Notes under the pieces: model-generated
The model's input: the letters and a program-made list of their open reading frames with translations, nothing else
Told to the model about the DNA's origin: nothing
Database searches by the model: none
Assembly (NCBI RefSeq): GCF_024169655.1
Contig: NZ_JALJWV010000001.1
Span: 3,167,001 to 3,231,000, forward strand
From: Pseudomonas marginalis
GTDB taxonomy: Bacteria; Pseudomonadota; Gammaproteobacteria; Pseudomonadales; Pseudomonadaceae
Length of the DNA stretch: 64,000 nt
Reading direction: 5' to 3'
Shown: in pieces, positions 48,252 through 56,017 of the stretch
Numbering within the stretch: position 1 is the stretch's first letter
Layout of the letters: every line of letters begins with the position of its first letter
Program-made: the position numbers and the translations under genes

Positions 48252-51010
48252 AGGCCCTGCCCCTGCGCGCCACCCAGCGCCTGCAATTCCATAAAGGCTT
48301 CACCCTCGATGACGCGGTGCCCCTGGTGCCGTATTTCGCGCGGCTGGGTATCAGCCATGTGTATGCCTCACCGCTGCTCAGCGCCCGCGCAGGTTCGATG
48401 CATGGCTATGACGTCGTCGACCCGACCAGCGTCAACCCGGAACTGGGCGGCGAAGCGGCGTTGCGCCGCCTGGTGGCCGCCCTGCGCGAGCACGATATGG
48501 GGCTGATCCTCGACATCGTGTCCAACCACATGGCCGTGGGCGGCGCCGATAACCCCTGGTGGCTCGACCTGCTGGAATGGGGCCGGTTGAGCCCCTACAG
48601 TGAATTTTTTGACATTCAATGGCACTCGCCCGACCCGCTGCTCAAGGGCCAACTGCTCATGCCGTTCCTCGGCAGCGACTACGGCGAAGCCCTGCAAACC
48701 GGCACGCTGACCCTGCACTTCGACGCGGCACACGGCAGTTTTTTCGTCGAGCACTACGAGCACCGCTTCCCGATCTGCCCACGGGATTACGCGATGATTC
48801 TGGGCGCCGATGACCTGCTCAAACCGCTCGCCGACCGCTTCAGCGCCCTCGCCTTCCAGGACGACGCCTACGCCGAAGCCGCCTGGCTCAAACAATCCCT
48901 GGCCGAACGCGCCACCCATAGCGCCGAGGGAAAGGCCATCGAACGCCGCCTGAGCGCCTTCGACGCACGCCAACCCGAAGGTTTCCAGCGCCTGCACGCG
49001 CTGTTGGAGCAACAGACTTACCGCCTGGCTAGCTGGCGCACCGCAGCGGACGATATCAACTGGCGACGCTTCTTCGATGTCAACGAACTGGGCGGCCTGC
49101 GCGTAGAGCGCAGCGCCGTGTTCGAAGCCACCCACGGCAAGATCTTCGATCTGATCAACGCAGGTCTGGTGGATGGCCTGCGCATCGACCATATCGACGG
49201 GCTGGCCGACCCACGCGGGTATTGCCGCAAGCTGCGCCGTCGGGTCGATGCGCTGTCGCCCGAACGTCACTTACCGATCTTCGTCGAAAAAATCCTCGGC
49301 GAAGGCGAAACCCTGCGCCATGACTGGAAGGTGGACGGCACCACCGGCTACGAATTCATGAACCAGCTGTCGCTGCTGCAACACGACCCGCAGGGCTTCG
49401 AAACGCTGGCCGAGCTGTGGACACGCCACAGCGAACGGCCGTCGGCCTTTATCGAAGAAGCCTGGCTGGCGCGCCAGCAGATCCTCAACGGTTCCCTCGC
49501 CGGCGACTTCGAAAGCGTGGCCCAGGCCCTGCTGCAAGTGGCCCGCGACGACGTGATGAGCCGTGACCTGACGCTCGGCGCGATCCGCCGTGCGCTGCAA
49601 GAATTGATCGTGCATTTCCCGGTGTACCGCACTTACGTCAGCGCCCTTGGCCGTAGCGAGCGCGACGATGTGTTTTTCCAGCAAGCCCTGGCCGGCGCTC
49701 GCAACACCTTGAGCGAAGGCGACTGGCCGGTGCTGGACAACCTGGACAAATGGCTGGGTGGCCAGCCGTGGCGCAATCGTCCGATCGGCCGCGAGCGCAA
49801 ACTGCTCAAGCATGCCTGCGTGCGCTTCCAGCAATTGACCTCGCCTGCCGCCGCCAAAGCCGTGGAAGACACCGCGTTCTATCGCTCGGCGGTGTTGCTG
49901 TCGCGCAACGACGTGGGCTTCAGTACCGAACAGTTCAGCGCACCGCTGGCCGATTTTCACGCGGCCAATCAGCAGCGCTTGCAGGCGTTCCCCGACAACC
50001 TGCTGGCCACCGCCACCCACGACCACAAACGCGGCGAAGACAGCCGCGCCCGCTTGGCCGTGCTGAGTGAGTGCGCCGCCTGGTATGCCGAACACGTGGA
50101 GCATTGGCGCACGCTAGCCGCACCGTTGCGCAGCGATGCCACCAGCCCGTCGGCGGGCGATGAATTGATCCTCTATCAGGCCCTGCTCGGCAGTTGGCCG
50201 CTGGACCTGCACCTGGATGACCAGCCGGCACTCGAGGCCTATCAACAACGCCTCTGGCAATGGCAACAAAAAGCCCTGCGCGAAGCCAAATTGCAGAGCA
50301 GTTGGAGTGCCCCCAACGAGGCCTACGAGCAGGGCGTGGAAACCTTTCTCACGCGCCTACTGCTCAGCGACGCAGGCCGCGCACTGCGCACGGCCATCAG
50401 CGCCGCCGCCCAGGCCATTGCCCCCGCCGGCGCACTCAATGGGCTGGCGCAATCCTTGCTTCGAGTCACCGTGCCGGGTGTGCCGGACCTGTACCAGGGC
50501 GATGAGTTCTGGGACTTCAGCCTGGTGGACCCGGACAACCGTCGCCCGGTGGATTTCAACGCACGGCAACGCGCGCTGGAGACCCTGCCAGACATGGGCG
50601 AGCTGTTGTTCAACTGGCATGACGGGCGCATCAAACAAGCCTTGATTGCCCAGGTGCTGGCCTTGCGCAAGGCCCATCCTGAGGTGTTCCATCGGGGCAG
50701 CTACACGCCCTTGGACGTGGTCGGCCAACACGCCGAGCACGTGGTTGCGTTCTGCCGCGAACACCAGGGCATGCGCGTACTGGTGGTGGTGCCACGCTGG
50801 CCCCATCGCCTGCTGGAAAATGGTGTGTATCCCCAGGTCAATGCGCGGGTTTGGGGCGATACGCGGGTGAAATTACCGTTCGCCGCGCCAACCGAAAACT
50901 GGAAGGGACTTTTTCATACAGGCGCAGTCACAGCAGACAAGGAGCTGTTAATCAGTACTGCGCTGGAGGATTTCCCGGTCAATGTCTTTATCAATCCTGA
51001 TGATCAATAA
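48248..51010 (+). CDS. treY: Maltooligosyltrehalose synthase TreY
   Basis: 920 residues. GH13 regions I-IV: LILDIVSNHMAVG, GLRIDHIDGLADPRGY (nucleophile Asp), FVEKILGEGETL (acid Glu), LATATHDHKRGEDSR. TreY turns the reducing end of a maltodextrin into an alpha-1,1-trehalose unit for TreZ to cut. The ATG overlaps the MalQ stop (ATGA). Its length agrees with bacterial TreY. It ends 29 bases before the DUF2934 gene. Confidence 0.93.
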   Translation: MKALPLRATQRLQFHKGFTLDDAVPLVPYFARLGISHVYASPLLSARAGSMHGYDVVDPTSVNPELGGEAALRRLVAALREHDMGLILDIVSNHMAVGGADNPWWLDLLEWGRLSPYSEFFDIQWHSPDPLLKGQLLMPFLGSDYGEALQTGTLTLHFDAAHGSFFVEHYEHRFPICPRDYAMILGADDLLKPLADRFSALAFQDDAYAEAAWLKQSLAERATHSAEGKAIERRLSAFDARQPEGFQRLHALLEQQTYRLASWRTAADDINWRRFFDVNELGGLRVERSAVFEATHGKIFDLINAGLVDGLRIDHIDGLADPRGYCRKLRRRVDALSPERHLPIFVEKILGEGETLRHDWKVDGTTGYEFMNQLSLLQHDPQGFETLAELWTRHSERPSAFIEEAWLARQQILNGSLAGDFESVAQALLQVARDDVMSRDLTLGAIRRALQELIVHFPVYRTYVSALGRSERDDVFFQQALAGARNTLSEGDWPVLDNLDKWLGGQPWRNRPIGRERKLLKHACVRFQQLTSPAAAKAVEDTAFYRSAVLLSRNDVGFSTEQFSAPLADFHAANQQRLQAFPDNLLATATHDHKRGEDSRARLAVLSECAAWYAEHVEHWRTLAAPLRSDATSPSAGDELILYQALLGSWPLDLHLDDQPALEAYQQRLWQWQQKALREAKLQSSWSAPNEAYEQGVETFLTRLLLSDAGRALRTAISAAAQAIAPAGALNGLAQSLLRVTVPGVPDLYQGDEFWDFSLVDPDNRRPVDFNARQRALETLPDMGELLFNWHDGRIKQALIAQVLALRKAHPEVFHRGSYTPLDVVGQHAEHVVAFCREHQGMRVLVVVPRWPHRLLENGVYPQVNARVWGDTRVKLPFAAPTENWKGLFHTGAVTADKELLISTALEDFPVNVFINPDDQ

Positions 51011-51039
51011 AGCTGAAATTTTCTGCGAGGAACATTGTG

Positions 51040-51309
51040 ATGAGTACTGAAGACAAACGTGTTCGAGAATTCGCGTATCAGATCTGGGAATCGGAGGGTA
51101 AGCCGCAAGGTCAGGAGGCGCGCCATTGGGAGATGGCCCGCAAGCTGGCCGAGGCCGAAGCGCTGACGCCAAGCAAACCCAAACCCGCCGCCAAGCCGAA
51201 AACCCCAGCCAAGCCGGCTGCGAAAGCCAAGCCGCCGGCAGCGGCCCCAGGCAAACCGGCAGCGCCGGCGGCTAAAAAGCCGGCGGCCGCGAAAAAACCC
51301 AAGCCGTAA
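51040..51309 (+). CDS. DUF2934 protein in glycogen operon
   Basis: 89 residues. The first ~45 residues are the DUF2934 unit: VREFAYQIWESEGKPQGQEA followed by RHWEMARKLAEAEA. The remainder is a Lys/Pro/Ala-rich tail (KPAAKPKTPAKPAAKAKP), basic and disordered, like histone-tail or nucleic-acid-binding linkers. It is present between treY and glgX in many pseudomonads; function unknown. ATG at 51040 with GAGGAA upstream. Confidence 0.82.
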   Translation: MSTEDKRVREFAYQIWESEGKPQGQEARHWEMARKLAEAEALTPSKPKPAAKPKTPAKPAAKAKPPAAAPGKPAAPAAKKPAAAKKPKP

Positions 51310-51438
51310 ACCCTGTGGCCTCATGAACCTCCCGCCGGCAACCCCGGTCGGAGGTCGAGCACTTTCTGGATCATCAGCTGAACCCTCGTCAGCAGGGCCA
51401 CGTTCGGCCCGAAAAAAGACCTGTGCAGGAGCAACACA

Positions 51439-53598
51439 ATGAGCAAAGCCGATAAAACCCCAGCGACGCCGGCCCCCGAGCCGTCGCGGATTCGCGAAGG
51501 TTTGCCCTTCCCCCTGGGCGCGACCTGGGACGGCCTGGGTGTCAACTTTGCGCTGTTCTCGGCCAACGCCACCAAAGTCGAGCTGTGCCTGTTCGACGAC
51601 GCCGGCGTTGTCGAGCTCGAACGTATCGAACTTCCCGAATACACCGATGAGATCTTCCACGGCTACCTGCCCGACGCCCACCCTGGGCTGATTTACGGCT
51701 ACCGTGTGTACGGCGCGTATGACCCGGCCAACGGCCACCGTTTCAACCACCACAAATTGCTGATCGACCCCTACGCCAAACAGCTGGTGGGCGCACTTAA
51801 ATGGTCCGAAGCGCTGTTCGGCTACACCATCGGCCACCCCGACGACGACCTCAGTTTCGACGAACGCGACAGCGCGCCCTTCGTGCCCAAGTGCAAGGTC
51901 ATCGACCCGGCGCACACCTGGGGCAACGACCAGCCGGTGCGCGTGCCGTGGGACCGCACGATCATTTATGAAACCCACCTGCGCGGCATCAGCATGCGTC
52001 ACCCCAGCGTCGGCGAAGCCGTGCGCGGCACCTGCGCCGGGCTGATGGAAGACGATGTGCTCAAGCACATCCGTCAGTTGGGTATTTCTTCCGTCGAACT
52101 GTTGCCGGTACATGCCTTTGTCAACGACCAGCATCTGCTGGAAAAAGACATGACCAACTACTGGGGCTACAACAGCATCGCCTTCTTCGCGCCGGACCCG
52201 CGCTACCTGGCCAGCGGCAAGATCGCCGAGTTCAAGGAGATGGTCGCGCACCTGCACGAAGCCAAGCTGGAAGTGATCCTCGACGTGGTCTACAACCACA
52301 CCGCCGAAGGCAACGAGCGCGGCCCGACCCTGTCCATGCGCGGCATCGACAACGCCTCCTACTACCGCCTGATGCCGGACGACAAGCGTTTCTATATCAA
52401 CGACTCCGGCACCGGCAACACCCTGGACCTGAGCCACCCGTGCGTGCTGCAGATGGTCACCGACTCCCTGCGCTACTGGGCCACCGAGATGCATGTCGAC
52501 GGGTTCCGCTTCGACCTGGCGACCATCCTCGGCCGTTATCGTGACGGGTTCGACGAGCGCCACAGTTTCCTCGTCGCCTGCCGTCAAGACCCGGTACTGC
52601 GCCAGTTGAAACTCATCGCCGAACCCTGGGACTGCGGCCCCGGCGGCTATCAGGTGGGCAATTTCCCGCCGGGCTGGGTGGAATGGAACGACCGTTTCCG
52701 CGACACCGTGCGCGCCTTCTGGAAAGGTGATGACGGCCAACTGGCGGACTTCGCCGGACGCATGACCGCGTCGGGCGAAATGTTCAACCACCGTGGCCGC
52801 AGGCCTTACAGCTCGATGAACTTCATCACCGCCCACGACGGTTTCACCCTGCATGACTTGGTGTCGTACAACGACAAGCACAACGAAGCCAACGACGAAA
52901 ACAACCAGGACGGCAGCAACAACAACCTGTCGTGGAACCATGGCGTCGAAGGTCCCACCGACGACCCGGAAATCAACGCCCTGCGCCTGCGCCAGATGCG
53001 CAATTTCTTCGCCACCCTGTTGCTCGCCCAGGGCACGCCGATGCTGGTGGCCGGGGATGAGTTCGCGCGTACCCAGCACGGCAACAACAACGCCTACTGC
53101 CAGGACAGCGAGATCGGCTGGGTCAACTGGGAACTGGACGATGACGGCAAGGCGCTGCTCAAGTTTGTGAAACGCTTGATCAAACTGCGCATGGCTTACC
53201 CGATCCTGCGGCGTGGCCGTTTCCTGGTGGGCGACTACAACGAAGAGATCGGCGTGAAGGACGTCACCTGGCTCGCGCCGGATGGCAACGAGATGAGCAC
53301 CGAGCAATGGGAAGACAGCCACGGCCGCTGCCTGGGCATGCTGATGGATGGCCGTGCCCAGGAGACCGGGATTCGCCGTCCGGGTGGCGATGCGACCTTG
53401 CTGCTGGTGGTCAACGCCCATCACGACCAGGTCAATTTCAGCCTGCCCCCCGTTCCGGAAGGCCAGTTCTGGACCTGCATGCTCGACACCAATGACACGG
53501 CGGTACGCGGTCAGGAGCGCTTTGATTTCCACCATGAATACGCCGTCACCGGGCGCTCGCTGCTGCTGTTTGAACTGCAGCACGACGACGAGGTGTGA
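51439..53598 (+). CDS. glgX: Glycogen debranching enzyme GlgX
   Basis: 719 residues. N-terminal CBM48-like beta domain (GATWDGLGVNFALFSANATK), then GH13 regions: VILDVVYNHTAEG, MHVDGFRFDLATIL (nucleophile Asp), KLIAEPWDCGPG (acid Glu), NFITAHDGFTLHD. It splits alpha-1,6 branches of phosphorylase-limited glycogen, giving linear chains for TreY. 129 bases after the DUF2934 gene. The last gene of the glucan block, followed by the acyl-CoA-dehydrogenase-like gene two bases on. Confidence 0.93.
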   Translation: MSKADKTPATPAPEPSRIREGLPFPLGATWDGLGVNFALFSANATKVELCLFDDAGVVELERIELPEYTDEIFHGYLPDAHPGLIYGYRVYGAYDPANGHRFNHHKLLIDPYAKQLVGALKWSEALFGYTIGHPDDDLSFDERDSAPFVPKCKVIDPAHTWGNDQPVRVPWDRTIIYETHLRGISMRHPSVGEAVRGTCAGLMEDDVLKHIRQLGISSVELLPVHAFVNDQHLLEKDMTNYWGYNSIAFFAPDPRYLASGKIAEFKEMVAHLHEAKLEVILDVVYNHTAEGNERGPTLSMRGIDNASYYRLMPDDKRFYINDSGTGNTLDLSHPCVLQMVTDSLRYWATEMHVDGFRFDLATILGRYRDGFDERHSFLVACRQDPVLRQLKLIAEPWDCGPGGYQVGNFPPGWVEWNDRFRDTVRAFWKGDDGQLADFAGRMTASGEMFNHRGRRPYSSMNFITAHDGFTLHDLVSYNDKHNEANDENNQDGSNNNLSWNHGVEGPTDDPEINALRLRQMRNFFATLLLAQGTPMLVAGDEFARTQHGNNNAYCQDSEIGWVNWELDDDGKALLKFVKRLIKLRMAYPILRRGRFLVGDYNEEIGVKDVTWLAPDGNEMSTEQWEDSHGRCLGMLMDGRAQETGIRRPGGDATLLLVVNAHHDQVNFSLPPVPEGQFWTCMLDTNDTAVRGQERFDFHHEYAVTGRSLLLFELQHDDEV

Positions 53599-53599
53599 C

Positions 53600-54598
53600 G
53601 TGGGTCTACATGGGTTCCTTCAAGGCTACCGGGGTTATGCGGACACGCAGGCTCTGGGCGCGGCCCTGAAGGCGCTGCAGGCAGCAGGCCTGGACCAACT
53701 GCCCTTCCCCGGCAGTGGCCAGACCCTTGAGCGGTTCAGTCGTCTGGCCCAGGTGGCCGGGCACGACCTGCGACTGTGCAAGTTGTTCGAAGGCCACGCC
53801 GATGCCTTGGCCGTCATTGCCGAGCTGCGCAGCCCGTTGCCGCCGGAGGGCAGCATCTGGGGCATGTGGGCAGCCGAACCGCCGACGGCCAGGGTGCGGG
53901 CGCGGCGCGATGGCCACCGCCTGCTGCTGGAGGGGCGTAAAGCCTGGTGCTCCGGTGCGGCGGTGGTCAGCCATGGGTTGCTGACCGCCTGGGACGAGGA
54001 GGATCGCCAGCAATTGGTCGCAGTGGACATGGGCCAGCCCGGCATCACCGTGACCGATGAGGGCTGGCATGCCGTGGGCATGGCGGCCACCGGCAGCGTC
54101 GACATTCTGTTCGCGGGCGCCACCGGGGTTGCCGTCGGTGGGCCCGGCGACTACCTCGCCCGCCCCGGTTTCTGGCAAGGCGGCGTTGGTATCGCGGCGT
54201 GCTGGTATGGCGCTGCGCAGCGTCTGGCCGAAGTGCTGCGCGAGCAGTGCAACAGGCGCCCCGAGCCGCATGCCCTGGCGCACCTCGGCGCGGTCGACAG
54301 TGCCTTGAACAGTGCCGCCTGTGTGCTGCGCGCCAGTGCGCGGCAGATCGACCGCGCCCCGCGCGCCGATGCCAGGCAGTTGGCCCAACAGGTACGCGCG
54401 GCCCTCGAAGACACGGTTGAACAGGTCATGCGCCATGTTGGTCGCGCAGCCGGCGCTGGGCCTTTTGGCAAAGACCCGCACTTTGCCCAACTGATGGCGG
54501 ATCTGCCGGTGTATGTGCGTCAAAGCCATGCCGAGCGCGACCTGGCCGCCCTCGGCGAACAGGTTGCCGGCGAGCCCCCAGGGAGGTGGCAGTTATGA
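53600..54598 (+). CDS. Acyl-CoA-dehydrogenase-like protein
   Basis: 332 residues from a GTG at 53600 with GAGGTG upstream, two bases after the GlgX stop. It resembles acyl-CoA dehydrogenases without their usual catalytic Glu region: LRLCKLFEGHADALAVIAEL, GSIWGMWAAEPPTARVRARR, GRKAWCSGAAVVSHGLLTAW, and helical C-terminal part. The family has FAD-binding members and non-catalytic relatives. It starts a set, with PIG-L and methyltransferase pieces, that in related genomes modifies a surface or storage compound. Its stop overlaps the next start (ATGA). Confidence 0.75.
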   Translation: MGLHGFLQGYRGYADTQALGAALKALQAAGLDQLPFPGSGQTLERFSRLAQVAGHDLRLCKLFEGHADALAVIAELRSPLPPEGSIWGMWAAEPPTARVRARRDGHRLLLEGRKAWCSGAAVVSHGLLTAWDEEDRQQLVAVDMGQPGITVTDEGWHAVGMAATGSVDILFAGATGVAVGGPGDYLARPGFWQGGVGIAACWYGAAQRLAEVLREQCNRRPEPHALAHLGAVDSALNSAACVLRASARQIDRAPRADARQLAQQVRAALEDTVEQVMRHVGRAAGAGPFGKDPHFAQLMADLPVYVRQSHAERDLAALGEQVAGEPPGRWQL

Positions 54599-54857
54599 AA
54601 GCCAATCCGATCCTGGGCCAGGGCACGCCGCTGCATCAGTGGCAGGCCTCGTCCCACATGGCCGAACTGGTGCAGATCAGCGTCGAACAGTTGGTGCCTG
54701 AAGGCCATCGCGCAGGTTCGACCTGATCGTGCTAAGTGAACTGTGTTACTACCTCGACGCCGATGACCTCGGCCGCCTGATTGATCGCGCCCGCCTGGAC
54801 TGCCGCGCCGAAGGTGGCTTTGGCGATGACTTGAAGAGCCAGATGCAGGTCCCTTAA
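54595..54857 (+). pseudogene. PIG-L / methyltransferase fusion scar
   Basis: An intact start at 54595 with GGGAGG gives 43 residues (MKANPILGQGTPLHQWQASS, ending VPEGHRAGST) before TGA. They resemble the N-terminus of the intact PIG-L deacetylase at 55035 (both have LVP-x-G-x-R-x). Directly after, in another frame, lies the C-terminal part of a NodS-type SAM methyltransferase (FDLIVLSELCYYLDADDLGR) to a TAA at 54857. The two halves are joined without the middle of either gene: a deletion of the PIG-L C-terminus and methyltransferase N-terminus. Confidence 0.7.
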
Positions 54858-55034
54858 AAAATCGTGGTTACAGGATGTGAAAGCGGCGAATCCTTGACTA
54901 TGCTGATGACGCCCTGCCGGCAATCCAGGGATGGAATGCCGAGCGAACACTGCAGCGCAGCCTGCGGCCAATAAAAGAGCGTCGTCCCGTCAACGGGCTA
55001 CGACCCTGCATCAACTGACAAGGACGTGACTCCC

Positions 55035-55796
55035 ATGAAGCCCGCCTCCCTGAGCGAAGGCCGCCGCGGCCCAGCGCAAATCTGGAACAGTGCCCCACAG
55101 TTGGCACAAATTCCCGCTATTCATCCCCACTCGTTGGTTCCCCCGGGCGCGCGGGTGGTCATCATCGCGCCCCACCCGGGCGATGAAGTGTTGGCCTGTG
55201 GCGGTTTGCTGCAACGGCTCAGCACCCTTGAACACCCGATCCTGTTGATTTCCATCACTGACGGCAGCGCCAGCCATCCCGGCTCGAATGTCTGGCCGGC
55301 GAGCCGCTTGAGCGTGGTGCGGCCGCAGGAAAGCGTCGAAGCGCTGCGCCGGTTGGGCATGCCACTGCACAGCCTGAAGTGGATTCGCGGCGGGTTTCGC
55401 GATGACGCGCTCGCCGCCAGTGAACACCCCGTCAGCCAACTCATTGCGCGTTACCTGCAGCCCGGCGATGTGGTCTTCACCACCTGGCGCAACGACGGCA
55501 ACGATGACCACGACACCGTCGGCCGTGCCAGCGCAAAGGCGTGCAGCCTGACCGGCGCGCGTCTGTATGAGCTGCCGATCTGGGCCTGGCATTGGACGGC
55601 ACGGGAAGGTTCGATGATCCCCTGGCAGCGTGCGCGCAAGGTACGCCTCGATACCTGGGGCGTGGCGCGCAAACTGCACGCGGCCCATGCCTATGCCAGC
55701 CAACTGGCCGGAGACCCGGAGATCGGGCTGGCGCCGATGCTCGCCCAGGTGCTGCTGGAGCGGATGCGCGAGCCTTATGAGATCGTGTTTGTCTAG
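55035..55796 (+). CDS. PIG-L family deacetylase
   Basis: 253 residues from the ATG at 55035 (AAGGA about ten bases before). The zinc-binding motif VVIIAPHPGDEVLACGG (APHPxDE form, here PGDE) lies near residue 45, then TDGSASHPGS and a late Asp/His pattern DDHDTVGRASAK. PIG-L enzymes remove acetyl groups from N-acetylglucosamine conjugates. It stands 178 bases after the scar and is an intact paralogue of the truncated gene before it. The Gly after His in the first motif (HPGDE, usually HPDDE) is a possible change at a metal ligand. Confidence 0.8.
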   Translation: MKPASLSEGRRGPAQIWNSAPQLAQIPAIHPHSLVPPGARVVIIAPHPGDEVLACGGLLQRLSTLEHPILLISITDGSASHPGSNVWPASRLSVVRPQESVEALRRLGMPLHSLKWIRGGFRDDALAASEHPVSQLIARYLQPGDVVFTTWRNDGNDDHDTVGRASAKACSLTGARLYELPIWAWHWTAREGSMIPWQRARKVRLDTWGVARKLHAAHAYASQLAGDPEIGLAPMLAQVLLERMREPYEIVFV

Positions 55797-56017
55797 ATCC
55801 TAACTCGTCTATACCTGTTATTTCTGACAGTAGCGGCCCCTTGGATGTGCGACTAAGGTGCAATCGAGAAAGCCATGCCAACCCTTTGCATTGGCCGATG
55901 TTTTCAGAATGGGTAACCGGCAGTCCCTAATCCGTATCGCGTTCGTTGTTGCCATGGTCCGAACCGCACCTGCTTGCCCAGGTGCCGGGCGATGCTTGCT
56001 TCGAACGAGGACGGGTC

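Noticed and set aside
51004..53583. 859-codon minus-strand open frame opposite glgX
   Set aside because: Exact shadow of the conserved glgX gene in high-GC DNA; no ribosome site and His/Val/Arg-biased composition.
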